DNA of 64,000 nucleotides from Microbacterium aurugineum. GTDB lineage: Bacteria; Actinomycetota; Actinomycetes; Actinomycetales; Microbacteriaceae. Within the stretch, counting starts at the first letter, position 1; each line of letters starts with the position of its first letter. Shown in pieces: positions 44,111 through 54,443 of the stretch. Made by a program: the position numbers and the translations under genes. Below the pieces are notes generated by a model. It saw only the letters and a program-made list of their open reading frames with translations. It was not told the DNA's origin and did not search any database. The stretch is taken from positions 2,241,411-2,305,410 of the forward strand of contig NZ_CP078078.1 of assembly GCF_023101205.1 (NCBI RefSeq), read 5' to 3'.

Positions 44111-44713
44111 GTGCCCTTGGACTTCACTGCGATCGACTTCGAGACCGCGAACTCCAGTCCTGCCTCGGCCTGCTCCGTCGGACTCGTCCGTGTGCGCGGA
44201 GGCGAGGTCGTCGCCACCACGGGATGGCTGATCCAGCCACCGCCCGGGCACGACGAGTTCCAGGAGTGGAACGTTCGCATCCACGGCATCCAGCCCGAGG
44301 ATGTGCTTTCGGCCGCCACGTGGGTCGACCAGTTCGACCGCCTGTGCGCGTTCGCCGGAGCCGACGTGCTGGTCGCCCACAACGCCGGGTTCGACCTCAA
44401 CGTCCTGCGCCGCGCCTCCGAGGCCACGGGGCAGAGTTGCCCGCCTTACCGTTCACTGTGCAGCCTTCAGGTCGCTCGCAAGACGTACGAGCTCGAGTCC
44501 TATCGCCTGCCCGTGGCCGCAGCCGCCGCCGGCTTCGCGGAGTTCGCACATCACGACGCTCTCGCAGACGCCCGCGCATGCGCACAGATCGTGATCGACG
44601 CGGCAGCCCGAGCGGGCGCCGCCGACGTCTTCGCCCTCGCCGATGCCCTGAGTCTGCGCGTGACCGCCCCTGTCCCCCCTGTCGCGCCCGCACTGGAGCG
44701 CGCGGTCGCCTGA
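44111..44713 (+). CDS. DnaQ-type 3'-5' exonuclease
   Basis: From GTG at 44111 the protein is 200 residues. The DEDDh motifs are visible: the acidic pair in FTAIDFETANSSPASACSVG, the Asp in LVAHNAGFDLNVLRR, and the His-Asp in FAHHDALADARACAQIV. It degrades single-stranded DNA or RNA 3' ends. It lacks polymerase or BRCT domains, so it is a stand-alone exonuclease of repair or RNA turnover. rmuC follows 63 nt downstream. Confidence 0.9.
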   Translation: MPLDFTAIDFETANSSPASACSVGLVRVRGGEVVATTGWLIQPPPGHDEFQEWNVRIHGIQPEDVLSAATWVDQFDRLCAFAGADVLVAHNAGFDLNVLRRASEATGQSCPPYRSLCSLQVARKTYELESYRLPVAAAAAGFAEFAHHDALADARACAQIVIDAAARAGAADVFALADALSLRVTAPVPPVAPALERAVA

Positions 44714-44776
44714 TCCACCGCTCATCCGCGTGCGCGGCGACCTCGGAATGTCGGACGCCGGGAGCATCATGAACAC

Positions 44777-46066
44777 ATGGATGCACTCTCTGTCGTTCTC
44801 GTCCTCGTCGCCCTCGCGACGGGCGTCACGGTGGGCTGGTTGCTGCGGGCCGGCCGCGGAGCCGCGGAGCTCGCCCGTGCGCAGGCCGAACTCGCGGCTG
44901 CGCGCGACGACCGTGACCGCCAATATGACCTCTACCGCGACGCCGTCGAGCATGCCAGGACCGAGCAGCGCGCCGAAGCCCAGAGAGTCCAGCAGCAGAA
45001 TGCCGTCCTGACCGCCCTCGCGCCGGTGCGGGAGAGTCTGCAGCAGATGCAGACCAAGGTCGCCGCGATCGAGCGGGAGCGTCACGCGCAGTTCGGCACG
45101 CTCGAGGAGCAGCTGCGTCGCGCCCAGGAGTCCGACGAGGCACTGCGGGCAACCACGGAATCACTCGCGGGAGCCCTGCGCTCGACCGCCACGCGCGGTG
45201 TCTGGGGCGAGACTCAGCTCCGCCGTGTGGTCGAAGCCGCCGGCCTCACTCGGCACATCGACTTCGACCTGCAGGCGACGATCTCCTCCGACCGCGGACA
45301 GGGACGACCCGACATGGTCATTCGTCTCGCGGGCGGCAGCTCGATCGCCGTCGATGCCAAGGTGCCCCTCGACGCCTATCTCGAGGCCTCCGCACTTCCC
45401 CAGGGAGACGCACACGAATCACAGCGCCGCGCGCACATGCAGAAGCACGTCAGGGCGGTCCGCGCGCACATCGACGCGCTGGCGAAGAAGGCGTACTGGA
45501 CCGGCCTCGACGCGAGCCCGGAGTTCGTGATCTGCTTCCTACCGAGCGAATCGCTTCTGGCCGCCGCCATCGATGAGGATCCGACGCTGCTCGACTACGC
45601 ATTCAGCCGCCGCGTCGCACTCGCGTCACCCGTCAACCTGTGGGCGGTCCTGAAGACGGTGGCCTTCACCTGGACGCAACAGGAAGTGTCCACCGAGGCC
45701 CGCACCCTGCTCGCGCTCGGCACGCAGCTGTACGACCGCCTGGGAACCCTCGCCGGGCACGCCGACGATCTGCGCCGCGCTCTGGAGCGGACGGTCGACA
45801 GCTACAACCGCTTCGCCGGCTCCCTCGAGACGCGTGTGCTGGTCACGGCCCGACAGTTCCCGGGGGTCGACGAAACCGCGCTCGCCTCCGTGCCCCCGTC
45901 GACCGCGGCGAGCGCACGCCGCTTCACGGCTCCCGAGCTGCTCGCCGCAGACGATCTTCCCGAGAGCGCCGATGTCACGGTGGAGCGCGTGAGCGACGCG
46001 GCAGTCACCGCTGACGTCGGCGACGTGCGAGCACGCCTGGCAGAAGACGAGAGGTCGACGCCGTGA
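44777..46066 (+). CDS. rmuC: DNA recombination protein RmuC
   Basis: The 429-residue protein starts with a membrane anchor (ALSVVLVLVALATGVTVGWLL) followed by an Ala/Glu coiled coil to about residue 130. The RmuC nuclease-like core follows, with GVWGETQLRRVVEAAGLTRH and MVIRLAGGSSIAVDAKVPLD. RmuC limits recombination at inverted repeats in E. coli and is predicted to be a nuclease. The upstream DnaQ-type exonuclease gene may be in the same unit. Confidence 0.95.
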   Translation: MDALSVVLVLVALATGVTVGWLLRAGRGAAELARAQAELAAARDDRDRQYDLYRDAVEHARTEQRAEAQRVQQQNAVLTALAPVRESLQQMQTKVAAIERERHAQFGTLEEQLRRAQESDEALRATTESLAGALRSTATRGVWGETQLRRVVEAAGLTRHIDFDLQATISSDRGQGRPDMVIRLAGGSSIAVDAKVPLDAYLEASALPQGDAHESQRRAHMQKHVRAVRAHIDALAKKAYWTGLDASPEFVICFLPSESLLAAAIDEDPTLLDYAFSRRVALASPVNLWAVLKTVAFTWTQQEVSTEARTLLALGTQLYDRLGTLAGHADDLRRALERTVDSYNRFAGSLETRVLVTARQFPGVDETALASVPPSTAASARRFTAPELLAADDLPESADVTVERVSDAAVTADVGDVRARLAEDERSTP

Positions 46067-46096
46067 CCGAGTGCGTCGGGGGTGCGACAGACGAGG

Positions 46097-46387
46097 TCAG
46101 GCGATGCCGGGGACGCCGCTGAGAAGCAGAATGACCAGGCCGCTGGTCGCGAGGAAGGCTCCGATCATCCACCAGGCGCTGATCTCGTGACCCTCGTCGC
46201 GACGGACCCGGAACAGGACGTCAGCGCGACGCGCGGGATCCACCAGAGCTGCGGGTGGAGGTGTCACGGGAGGAGTGGCACCGAGACCGGGTTCGGCATC
46301 GGCACTCACCCGGAGAATACGCCCCGTGTTCGTGGTGACTATCTTCGTCGCGGCGGCCTTCGAGCCGCTCGTGTGCTGCGTTGTCAT
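46097..46387 (-). CDS. Small protein with C-terminal membrane anchor (96 residues)
   Basis: The protein begins MTTQHTSGSKAAATKIVTTN, has a Pro/Ala-rich middle and ends in one membrane segment (WMIGAFLATSGLVILLLSGV). GGAGGG precedes the ATG at 46387. No family is recognised. It is convergent with rmuC, 30 nt away, and lies downstream of glpX on the same strand across a 203-nt gap. The gap contains an ACAATTGT palindrome (46448-46455) and no ORF. Confidence 0.65.
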   Translation of the reverse strand: MTTQHTSGSKAAATKIVTTNTGRILRVSADAEPGLGATPPVTPPPAALVDPARRADVLFRVRRDEGHEISAWWMIGAFLATSGLVILLLSGVPGIA

Positions 46388-46590
46388 CCGTTCGCCCTCC
46401 TGTGCCTGCGGTGCCTTGCGGCTCCGTCCACGGCGACAAACCCAGTGACAATTGTGACACGGCGCTCCCGAAAGCGTGGCTCACGCCACTCGGAACCGAT
46501 ACCGGCTCGATAACGATGACCCGATGCGCCGCGTGGCCGTCACCGCGAGGCCGCGGCCTCAGACCGGGCGGAAACCGGGGACACGCAAGC

Positions 46591-47577
46591 TCAGAGCCAC
46601 TTCGAGACGAGGTGCTCCGAGGCGATACGACGCAGTGTTCCGGAGGCACCGCGAAGCACGACGCTCTCGGTGTACACGTATCCCCGCTCACGCCGTACCC
46701 CGGCGACGAGCTGCCCGTCCGTGACACCGGTCGCGACGAAGATCGTGTTGCTCCCCTGCACCAGGTCATCGGCCTCGTAGACCTTGTCCATGTCGAGGCC
46801 GGCGTCGATCCCCCGCTGGCGCTCCTCGTCGTCGCGCGGCCAGAGGCGTCCCTGGATGTGTCCGCCCAGGGCCTTGATGGCGCACGCGGTGACGATTCCC
46901 TCCGGGCTCCCCCCGACGCCGACGCACATGTCGGTGCGGGCATCGTGCCGAGCTGCGTTGATCCCGCCGGCGACGTCGCCGTCGCTCATCAGGCGGGTAC
47001 CGGCCCCGGCATCGCGGATCTCCTGGATCAACCGCTCGTGACGCGGACGGTTGAGCACGGAGACGACGATCTCATCGACGGGCTTGTCGAGCGCACCGGC
47101 CAGCTTGCGGATGTTCTCGCCGATCGGAAGGCGGATGTCGACGACTCCGACGCCGGCGGGCCCCGTGACCAGCTTGTCCATGTAGAAGACGGAGGAGGCG
47201 TCCAGCATCGTCCCCCGGTCCGAGACCGCGATCACGGAGAGTGCGTTCTGGCGACCGGCTGCGGTCAGCGAGGTGCCGTCGATGGGATCCACGGCGATGT
47301 CGCACAGCGGGCCGCGGCCGGTGCCGACGACCTCGCCGTTGAAGAGCATGGGCGCGTTGTCCTTCTCGCCCTCACCGATCACGACACGGCCCTGGAAGTC
47401 GACGGTGCCGAGGAACGCGCGCATCGCATCGACGGCGGCACCGTCCGCGGCTTCCTTCGCACCCCGCCCGATGAAGGGGACCGCGCGGATGGCTGCGGCC
47501 TCGGTCGCACGGACCAACTCCATCGCGAGGTTTCGATCGGGACGAAGAGGGCTCAGATCCGCTGTCAGACTCACCAT
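46591..47577 (-). CDS. glpX: Class II fructose-1,6-bisphosphatase
   Basis: The 328-residue protein shows VVIGEGEKDNAPMLFNGEVV, the metal-binding DPIDGTSLTAAGRQNALSV and VGVGGSPEGIVTACAIKALG, diagnostic of GlpX. It dephosphorylates fructose-1,6-bisphosphate in gluconeogenesis. TAGGCT (47584-47589) ends six bases before the ATG, predicting a leaderless transcript. It faces away from the aldolase gene, so the two enzymes that act on the same metabolite share an upstream region. Confidence 0.97.
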   Translation of the reverse strand: MVSLTADLSPLRPDRNLAMELVRATEAAAIRAVPFIGRGAKEAADGAAVDAMRAFLGTVDFQGRVVIGEGEKDNAPMLFNGEVVGTGRGPLCDIAVDPIDGTSLTAAGRQNALSVIAVSDRGTMLDASSVFYMDKLVTGPAGVGVVDIRLPIGENIRKLAGALDKPVDEIVVSVLNRPRHERLIQEIRDAGAGTRLMSDGDVAGGINAARHDARTDMCVGVGGSPEGIVTACAIKALGGHIQGRLWPRDDEERQRGIDAGLDMDKVYEADDLVQGSNTIFVATGVTDGQLVAGVRRERGYVYTESVVLRGASGTLRRIASEHLVSKWL

Positions 47578-47762
47578 GCGGTCAGCCTAGCGAGCGGAGA
47601 AGCGGAACTGCCCGGTTTTCCTGCCCGTGACAACGAAGGAATCTCGATTCTTAACGTCACCGCAGAAGCTGGGCCGCCCGCGCCCCGTCACGTCTGCGGC
47701 AAGTCCGTATGCGCCCCGATAGAGTGGCACCTGTCCCGGCTTCACCTACCGCAGGAGTTCAT

Positions 47763-48791
<1,029 letters not shown>

Positions 48792-48807
48792 CCTTTCCGC
48801 GTCGAAA

Positions 48808-48840
48808 GAGATGCCCCGGCCGCGACGGCCGGGGCATCTC
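48808..48840 (+). terminator. Intrinsic terminator after fba
   Basis: A perfect 14-bp stem (GAGATGCCCCGGCC and its complement) with a 5-nt loop begins 17 nt after the stop and is followed by TCGTCT. Confidence 0.85.
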
Positions 48841-48872
48841 TCGTCTGGGGGTCGGTCCGGCTGCCGGACGAC

Positions 48873-50123
48873 CTATCCCTGGCGTCCGCGACGGATGCGT
48901 GTGATCCAGATCGCGAGATCGATCAGCGCGTCCACGACGAGCAGGACGCCGAACGACCTGCCGCCTCCGCGCGTCCGTGAGGTCAGCCACATTCCGGCCG
49001 AGAACTCCGCCAGTGCCAGCGCGATCCCGACCACCGGCCGCCGCCGAATCGCGTCTCCGAGGCGTGCGAGGGGTCGGTCCCGACGGGTCAGAGCCGTGAA
49101 CTCTCCAACGCCGGCGATGGCCGTCTCCCGCACCGTCGCCCACGGCCCCAGAGGCAGGAACCGTCGGTTCGGACGCGCAGTCTGACCGCCGAACGCCGCG
49201 TCGATCAAGTCGGGCGCGATCCCGAACGCTGCCAGGAACGCACGCTGACGAGCTTCGGTACCGACCACTCCCCCCAGCGACTCCGGCATCAGCGCGCGAT
49301 GGGCCGCATCCACATCGAGCCGCACCATCGCGGCGAGCTCGAGGAGTTCATCACGGCTTCCGTCCCCCTCAGCGAGCAGCCGTCGGCAGATCTCCGCCGT
49401 CTCGGGGATACGGATGGCTTCGATGTCGAGAACGGGTCGGGTGCCGCGCTCGGCATCGATCCAGAACGGGATCGGGCCTCCCTTCGGTGGCGTCACTTCG
49501 ATCCAGGCGTCGGAGTCGACGCGGTTCAGCTCGATCACGGGCAGCTCCGCCCGGGAGGTGGTCCAATCGCCCGTCGGCTCCGAGGTCTCGAACTGCTGGA
49601 GAGACCATTCCCCGGACTCCTGGTGATCCACCACCATCCGACGAATCGACGAGAGCAGGCGCGCGACGGCGGGACCCCGATGCGAGAAGGCGCAGACCTG
49701 CACGGTGGGGAGGGTGAAGGTCGAGGTGTCCGAGTCGAGCTCCTCGTCTTCCAGATCTTCCTCGTCTTCCACGACTTCGGCGTCGTCGGCGTCTTCGGCG
49801 TCGAATCCGTCGTCGTCAGGATCGGTGCCGTCCTCCAGCCAGAGCGTGAGCCCCTGAGATCGGAAGGCCTCGCGCAGGTCGACGACAGAGAGCGTCGACG
49901 CGATCCGGTCCTCCTCGGTGAGCGTCAGCACATGCCCATCGTCGGTCACCGGGATCGCGAGCAGGGCGGCGGAATCATCATCCCACTCGTCCTCCGCATC
50001 CCGCACGCCCGCGGGGACACGCAGACCGGCCAGGATGTCGTGCGCGAGCGACCGAGGGTCGGAGCCATCGCCGCGATCGACGGACGCAGAAGAGATGTGG
50101 ACGCCGAAGCTGTTCTGAAGCAT
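48873..50123 (-). CDS. Uncharacterised 416-residue protein with acidic segment
   Basis: I do not recognise this protein. It has a mixed N-terminal domain to about residue 100, a strongly acidic stretch at about 101-132 (DDDGFDAEDADDAEVVEDEE, continuing in Glu and Asp), a middle domain (VQVCAFSHRGPAVARLLSSI, then PIPFWIDAERGTRPVLDIEA), and a C-terminal hydrophobic segment (VVGIALALAEFSAGMWLTS and SFGVLLVVDALIDLAIWI) followed by RRGRQG. The C terminus probably anchors it in the membrane. TACTGT (50130-50135) ends six bases before the ATG. Confidence 0.7.
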   Translation of the reverse strand: MLQNSFGVHISSASVDRGDGSDPRSLAHDILAGLRVPAGVRDAEDEWDDDSAALLAIPVTDDGHVLTLTEEDRIASTLSVVDLREAFRSQGLTLWLEDGTDPDDDGFDAEDADDAEVVEDEEDLEDEELDSDTSTFTLPTVQVCAFSHRGPAVARLLSSIRRMVVDHQESGEWSLQQFETSEPTGDWTTSRAELPVIELNRVDSDAWIEVTPPKGGPIPFWIDAERGTRPVLDIEAIRIPETAEICRRLLAEGDGSRDELLELAAMVRLDVDAAHRALMPESLGGVVGTEARQRAFLAAFGIAPDLIDAAFGGQTARPNRRFLPLGPWATVRETAIAGVGEFTALTRRDRPLARLGDAIRRRPVVGIALALAEFSAGMWLTSRTRGGGRSFGVLLVVDALIDLAIWITRIRRGRQG

Positions 50124-50153
50124 CCTTCGACAGTACCGGGGCGTCGGCCGCCG

Positions 50154-50693
50154 CTATGGCCCGACCGACGTGAGGTAGGCCGTGAACGCCGGGTCGCTCA
50201 TCATCGGGACGGCGATGCACATCGAGACGATGATCCCCGTCACGATCGCACCCACGATCGGCAGCCACCACGCGAGACGCCCGCGACGCAGGCGACGAAT
50301 GGAGAGTGCAGCTGTGATCGCCCACCCGACGGCCAGGACGATCGCACCGATCGTGCCCCACGTGCGTCCCTGCGCGAAGTTCGTGAACTCCCCGTCGATG
50401 CCGAGGATCCTCATGGTCTCGTTCATCACGTTCGGAAGGTCGAGATACGACAGCCCCGTGACGATGACGTTCACCAAGCCGTACGCGAGAAGCGCGATCG
50501 TCACGAGCCGATCCACGGGGCGCCGACGCGTGGTCGAGCCATCACCCGGTGCCGGGGACGCAGCGGCGGCGGTCGGTGCGACGGAAGGCGTCGGCGGCGC
50601 GACGGCGACCTCGTCCAGCGGCGGCAAGCCGGCGGCTCGGCGCTGCTCCTCCGGCGTTGCGAGTTCGCCGTACTGCGGACGTTGATCGGTCAT
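50154..50693 (-). CDS. DUF6264-like membrane protein
   Basis: The 179-residue protein begins MTDQRPQYGELATPEEQRRA, has a Pro/Ala linker and three or four membrane segments (VTIALLAYGLVNVIVTGLSY, IGAIVLAVGWAITAALSI, PIVGAIVTGIIVSMCIAVPM). This layout matches a Microbacteriaceae family of unknown function. TAGCAT (50700-50705) ends six bases before the ATG. The gene is 30 nt upstream of the acidic 416-residue protein gene but both have their own -10 elements. Confidence 0.75.
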   Translation of the reverse strand: MTDQRPQYGELATPEEQRRAAGLPPLDEVAVAPPTPSVAPTAAAASPAPGDGSTTRRRPVDRLVTIALLAYGLVNVIVTGLSYLDLPNVMNETMRILGIDGEFTNFAQGRTWGTIGAIVLAVGWAITAALSIRRLRRGRLAWWLPIVGAIVTGIIVSMCIAVPMMSDPAFTAYLTSVGP

Positions 50694-50779
50694 CCCGCCA
50701 TGCTAACCGTCCCGGCTTCGCACGGCTCACAGCGAAGCGGCCGGACAGCGTGACACCGCATCACGCCCGGATACGATAG

Positions 50780-50814
50780 CGGCCCCGGAGAAGTGGGGAC
50801 TCCTCGGGGCCGCG
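50780..50814 (-). terminator. Hairpin between the IclR regulator and DUF6264-like genes
   Basis: GCGGCCCCG (50780-50788) pairs with CGGGGCCGC (50806-50814). It lies about 140 nt beyond the IclR stop on the reverse strand. The rest of 50694-50951 is noncoding and contains a 13-nt direct repeat, GCGCTGGGGACGC, at 50823 and 50858. Confidence 0.5.
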
Positions 50815-50951
50815 GACGTGAAGCGCTGGGGACGCATCTCATCCATAGTGACCGCCTGCGCTGGGGACGCTCGGACGATCAGTAGCGATCTCGTATGGCG
50901 CTACTCCCCTGATCATAGGAAAACGCATGCCGCGGCACCAGGGGTCTCTGT

Positions 50952-51740
50952 TCAGATAGTGAACTCCGGGCCTGCATCGCCATCGAGAGAAGCGGCGCCG
51001 AGCTGCAGGGACAGTCGCCGCGCCTCGCGCTGCAGCGTCGTGACCAGCGCGCGGTCGACCACGGCGCGGTCCGTGGGCAGGGAGATCGCCAAGGAGGCGG
51101 TGACCCCGGGCGCGATCACCGGCACGGCCACACACGTCGCGCCGATCGCGTACTCCTCCTGATCCACCGTCCACCCCGGGGAGTGCTCCAGCTGCGTCAA
51201 GAGGGTCCGGCGATCGCTGATCGTGCGCGGTGTGAGCTCCTCCAGGCGATGTCGCGAGAGGTAGTCGAGCCTCTCGTCATCCGGGAGGTCCGCGAGGATC
51301 TGCTTGCCCAGCGCCGTCGCGTGGGCACTGGACTGCAACCCCACCCACAGCTCGACGCGCGGGTTGCGGATCGCATCGACGATGTCGACGAGGTGCATCT
51401 CACCGTCGTGGAAACGGGAGAGGTAGGCGGTGGCTCCCACGACCTCCGTCACGTCGCGAAGAGCCGCCCGGACGCGCGCGAGGAAGACTCCCCGCGAATC
51501 GACCTGCTGCTGGAAGGCGGGGAATCGCGCACCGAGCACGAGCCCGTCCGGTTCGGCGTTCAGATAGCCCTCATGGACCAGGGTGCGCACGAGGTTGTAG
51601 GTCGTGCCCGGCGTCAGCCCCGTGATCGCCGCGAGCATCTTGGCAGGCAGCGGACGGGGAGAGTTCGCGACGATGTCGATCAACCGCAGAGCGCGCTGCA
51701 CCGACCCGATGAGGGTGGGCTCCGCCTCCGCGGCGCTCAA
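50952..51740 (-). CDS. IclR-family transcriptional regulator
   Basis: The 262-residue protein has an N-terminal winged helix (LPAKMLAAITGLTPGTTYNL, then VRTLVHEGYL) and the IclR effector domain (ATALGKQILADLPDDERLDY, YAIGATCVAVPVIAPG). Effector and targets are unknown, as no catabolic genes are adjacent. The start is TTG at 51740, with GGAGGAGG about nine bases upstream. It starts two bases after the ispH stop, so cotranscription with ispH is possible. Confidence 0.93.
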   Translation of the reverse strand: MSAAEAEPTLIGSVQRALRLIDIVANSPRPLPAKMLAAITGLTPGTTYNLVRTLVHEGYLNAEPDGLVLGARFPAFQQQVDSRGVFLARVRAALRDVTEVVGATAYLSRFHDGEMHLVDIVDAIRNPRVELWVGLQSSAHATALGKQILADLPDDERLDYLSRHRLEELTPRTISDRRTLLTQLEHSPGWTVDQEEYAIGATCVAVPVIAPGVTASLAISLPTDRAVVDRALVTTLQREARRLSLQLGAASLDGDAGPEFTI

Positions 51741-51742
51741 CG

Positions 51743-52822
51743 CTACGCGCCTCCTCCAGCTGCGCGACCGCCGAGCGCCCGCTCGTCGCGTTTCCCCGCG
51801 GCATCCTGACGCAGCTCCTTGGGGAGGGAGAACATCAGATCCTCTTCGGCCGTCTTCACCTCTTCGACGTCACGGTAGCCGGCGTCGCCGATCGCGTCGA
51901 GGACTTCGCGCACGAGCACCTCGGGGACGGACGCCCCGCTGGTCACCCCGATGGTCTCGACACCGTCGAGCCACTCCTGCTGGATCTCCTCGGCGTAGTC
52001 CACCCGGTACGCGGCCTTGGCACCGTATTCGAGGGCCACCTCGACCAGGCGCACGCTGTTGGACGAGTTGGACGACCCGACGACGATCACCAGGTCGGCG
52101 CCCGCAGCGACCTTCTTGATGGCCACCTGGCGGTTCTGCGTGGCGTAGCAGATGTCATCGGACGGCGGATTGTGCAGTTCGGGGAAGCGCGTGCGCAGAC
52201 GGTTGACCGTCTCCATGGTCTCGTCGACCGAGAGAGTGGTCTGCGAGAGCCAGACGACCTTGTTCGGATCCTTCACGACAACCGTGTCGGCCTCTTCGGG
52301 AGAGTTCACGACCGTGACGTGCTCGGGAGCCTCTCCCGCCGTACCTTCGACCTCTTCGTGCCCGTCGTGGCCGATGAGCAGGATCTCGAAATCGTCCCGC
52401 GCGAAGCGCACGGCCTCCCGGTGCACCTTGGTGACCAGGGGGCAGGTGGCGTCGATCGCGTGCAGGCCGCGGTCGGATGCTGCGTTCACGACCGCCGGGG
52501 AGACACCGTGGGCGCTGAACACGACGTGTGCGCCCTCGGGGACCTCGTCGACCTCTTCGACGAAGATCGCACCCTTCTCCTCGAGTTCCGTCACCACGTG
52601 GATGTTGTGCACGATCTGCTTGCGCACGTACACAGGCGCTCCGTAGCGCTCCAGCGCCTTCTCGACGGCCACCACGGCGCGGTCGACACCGGCGCAATAG
52701 CCGCGCGGTGCGGCGAGCAGGACCCGCTTGCGTCCGACCACCGGGTTATCCTGAAGCCGCCCGGCCGCCGCCCGCGCTCGAGGGAGACGGGGAATGGGAA
52801 GATGAACGGCAGTCGAAGTCAC
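51743..52822 (-). CDS. ispH: 4-hydroxy-3-methylbut-2-enyl diphosphate reductase IspH
   Basis: The 359-residue Fe-S enzyme makes IPP and DMAPP in the last step of the MEP pathway. The three cluster cysteines are in [30 protein letters not shown] and [15 protein letters not shown]. Other family motifs include [11 protein letters not shown] and [15 protein letters not shown] (52829-52834) ends six bases before the GTG start at 52822, so the mRNA is predicted leaderless. It is divergent from xseA. Confidence 0.97.
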   Translation of the reverse strand: MTSTAVHLPIPRLPRARAAAGRLQDNPVVGRKRVLLAAPRGYCAGVDRAVVAVEKALERYGAPVYVRKQIVHNIHVVTELEEKGAIFVEEVDEVPEGAHVVFSAHGVSPAVVNAASDRGLHAIDATCPLVTKVHREAVRFARDDFEILLIGHDGHEEVEGTAGEAPEHVTVVNSPEEADTVVVKDPNKVVWLSQTTLSVDETMETVNRLRTRFPELHNPPSDDICYATQNRQVAIKKVAAGADLVIVVGSSNSSNSVRLVEVALEYGAKAAYRVDYAEEIQQEWLDGVETIGVTSGASVPEVLVREVLDAIGDAGYRDVEEVKTAEEDLMFSLPKELRQDAAGKRDERALGGRAAGGGA

Positions 52823-52828
52823 CCCTGA

Positions 52829-52853
52829 ATTCTACCGCCGCACAGCTGTGCGG
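52829..52853 (-). promoter_or_regulatory. ispH promoter with perfect 16-bp palindrome
   Basis: The -10 element TAGAAT (reverse strand, 52829-52834) is followed, four bases further upstream, by the perfect palindrome CCGCACAGCTGTGCGG (52838-52853). The palindrome covers the -35/-10 spacer of ispH and lies 33 bases before the xseA start. No good -35 hexamer is visible, so a bound regulator could control ispH. The identity of such a regulator is unknown. Confidence 0.5.
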
Positions 52854-52886
52854 GGCCGGGGAGACTCCAGACGGGAGCGGGAGCGG

Positions 52887-54164
52887 ATGACAGTCTTCGA
52901 AGCGACGACGGGACAGGGAGAGACTCCGCCCGCCGACTCCGTCGCCCCGCGCGACTCCACGGCCGACGCCCCCACCTCGGTCACCCGCCTCAACTCGACC
53001 ATCCGCGACTTCATCGCGCGCTGGAACACGGTCTGGGTCGAAGGGGAGATCACCTCCTGGAATGTGCGTGCCGGCAACGTCTTCGCACGCCTGAAGGACA
53101 CCCGATCCGACGCCCAGATCTCGATCCGCGTGTGGTCGAGCGTTCGCGGGCGCATCCCTTCCGACCTCGGCATCGGCGATCACGTCGTGGCTGCGGTGAA
53201 AGCCGACTACTTCGTCAAGGCAGGAGACTTCAGCTTCACGGTCTCGGCGATGAAGCACGTGGGCCTGGGCGATCAGCTCGAACGCCTCGAGAAGCTCCGT
53301 GTCCAGCTGCGCCAGGAGGGCCTGTTCGACCCCGCCCGCAAGCAGCGCCTGCCCTTCCTCCCCCACGTCATCGGGCTGATCACGGGTGAGCGGTCGGACG
53401 CCGAGAAGGACGTGCACCGCAACGCCGAGCTCCGCTGGCCCCAGGTCCGGTTCCGGACCGAGTACGCCGCGGTCCAGGGCGACCGATGCGTGCCGGACAC
53501 CCTCGCCGCGCTCGCACGGCTCGACGCCGACCCGGACGTCGACGTGATCATCATCGCCCGGGGCGGCGGCGACCCGCAGACCCTCCTCGGCTTCAGCGAC
53601 GAGCGACTCATCCGCGCCGTCGCCGCTGCGTCCACCCCGGTCGTCAGCGCGATCGGACACGAGAACGACCATCCCCTGCTCGACGACGTCGCCGACCTGC
53701 GCGCATCGACGCCGACCGATGCGGCGAAACGCGTCGTGCCGGACGTGGGTGAACAACGTGCCCTCATCGCCCAGCTGCGCTCGCGCGCGACGACGCGCCT
53801 CACCCAGCGCCTCTCGCACGACATCGCGCAGCTGGAGCAGCTCCGCTCGCGCCCTGTCCTGCGCTCCCCCGATCCGATCATCGACGCCCGCTCCCAAGAG
53901 CTGTGGCTGCTGCTCTCGCGCGGGCGCGACACCGTGACCCGGGAGATCGATTCCGCCGGTCGGCGGACCGGGGAGCTGCGTGCCTCCCTCCGCGCGCTCT
54001 CCCCCGCGGCCACGCTCGCGCGCGGCTACGCGATCGCGCACCTGGACGGCGGCGTGATTCTGCGCGACGCCGCCGATGCCCCGGCAGGCAGCGCCCTCAC
54101 GATCACCGTCGATCGCGGCTCCGTCGCTGCGCGTTCGGAGGGCGAGATCCCGGAGTCCCCCTGA
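52887..54164 (+). CDS. xseA: Exodeoxyribonuclease VII large subunit
   Basis: From the ATG at 52887 the protein is 425 residues. It has an N-terminal OB-fold (VWVEGEITSWNVRAGNVFAR), the catalytic core (LPHVIGLITGERSDAEKDVH, then DVIIIARGGGDPQTLLGFSD) and a coiled-coil C terminus. Together with XseB it degrades single-stranded DNA to acid-soluble oligonucleotides in repair. GGGAG is upstream. An in-frame start at 52848 would add 13 Arg-rich residues. Confidence 0.97.
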   Translation: MTVFEATTGQGETPPADSVAPRDSTADAPTSVTRLNSTIRDFIARWNTVWVEGEITSWNVRAGNVFARLKDTRSDAQISIRVWSSVRGRIPSDLGIGDHVVAAVKADYFVKAGDFSFTVSAMKHVGLGDQLERLEKLRVQLRQEGLFDPARKQRLPFLPHVIGLITGERSDAEKDVHRNAELRWPQVRFRTEYAAVQGDRCVPDTLAALARLDADPDVDVIIIARGGGDPQTLLGFSDERLIRAVAAASTPVVSAIGHENDHPLLDDVADLRASTPTDAAKRVVPDVGEQRALIAQLRSRATTRLTQRLSHDIAQLEQLRSRPVLRSPDPIIDARSQELWLLLSRGRDTVTREIDSAGRRTGELRASLRALSPAATLARGYAIAHLDGGVILRDAADAPAGSALTITVDRGSVAARSEGEIPESP

Positions 54165-54200
54165 GCCGGAGCGCCACGCCGCACGACGTAGGATGGAGGA

Positions 54201-54443
54201 GTGAGCGCCCTCAACGACACCCCCGTGGACACGCTGTCGTTCGAGGCAGCCCGTGACGAGCTCGTCAAGGTCGTCGCCGAACTCGAACAGGGGTCGCCGA
54301 CCCTCGAGCACTCGCTCGCGCTCTGGGAGCGTGGCGAGGCGCTGGCCGCCCGGTGCGAGGAATGGCTCCTGGGCGCGAAGCGCCGTCTGGAAGAAGCCAG
54401 GGCCGCATCATCCACCACCGAGACCTCGGGCGCGGAGTCATGA
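54201..54443 (+). CDS. xseB: Exodeoxyribonuclease VII small subunit
   Basis: The 80-residue protein shows the XseB helix pattern [20 protein letters not shown], then [20 protein letters not shown]. It binds the C-terminal part of XseA. GTG at 54201 has a GGAGGA ribosome binding site six bases after a TAGGAT -10-like element (54189-54194), so it may also have its own promoter inside the operon. Its stop overlaps the next gene by four bases. Confidence 0.96.
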   Translation: MSALNDTPVDTLSFEAARDELVKVVAELEQGSPTLEHSLALWERGEALAARCEEWLLGAKRRLEEARAASSTTETSGAES

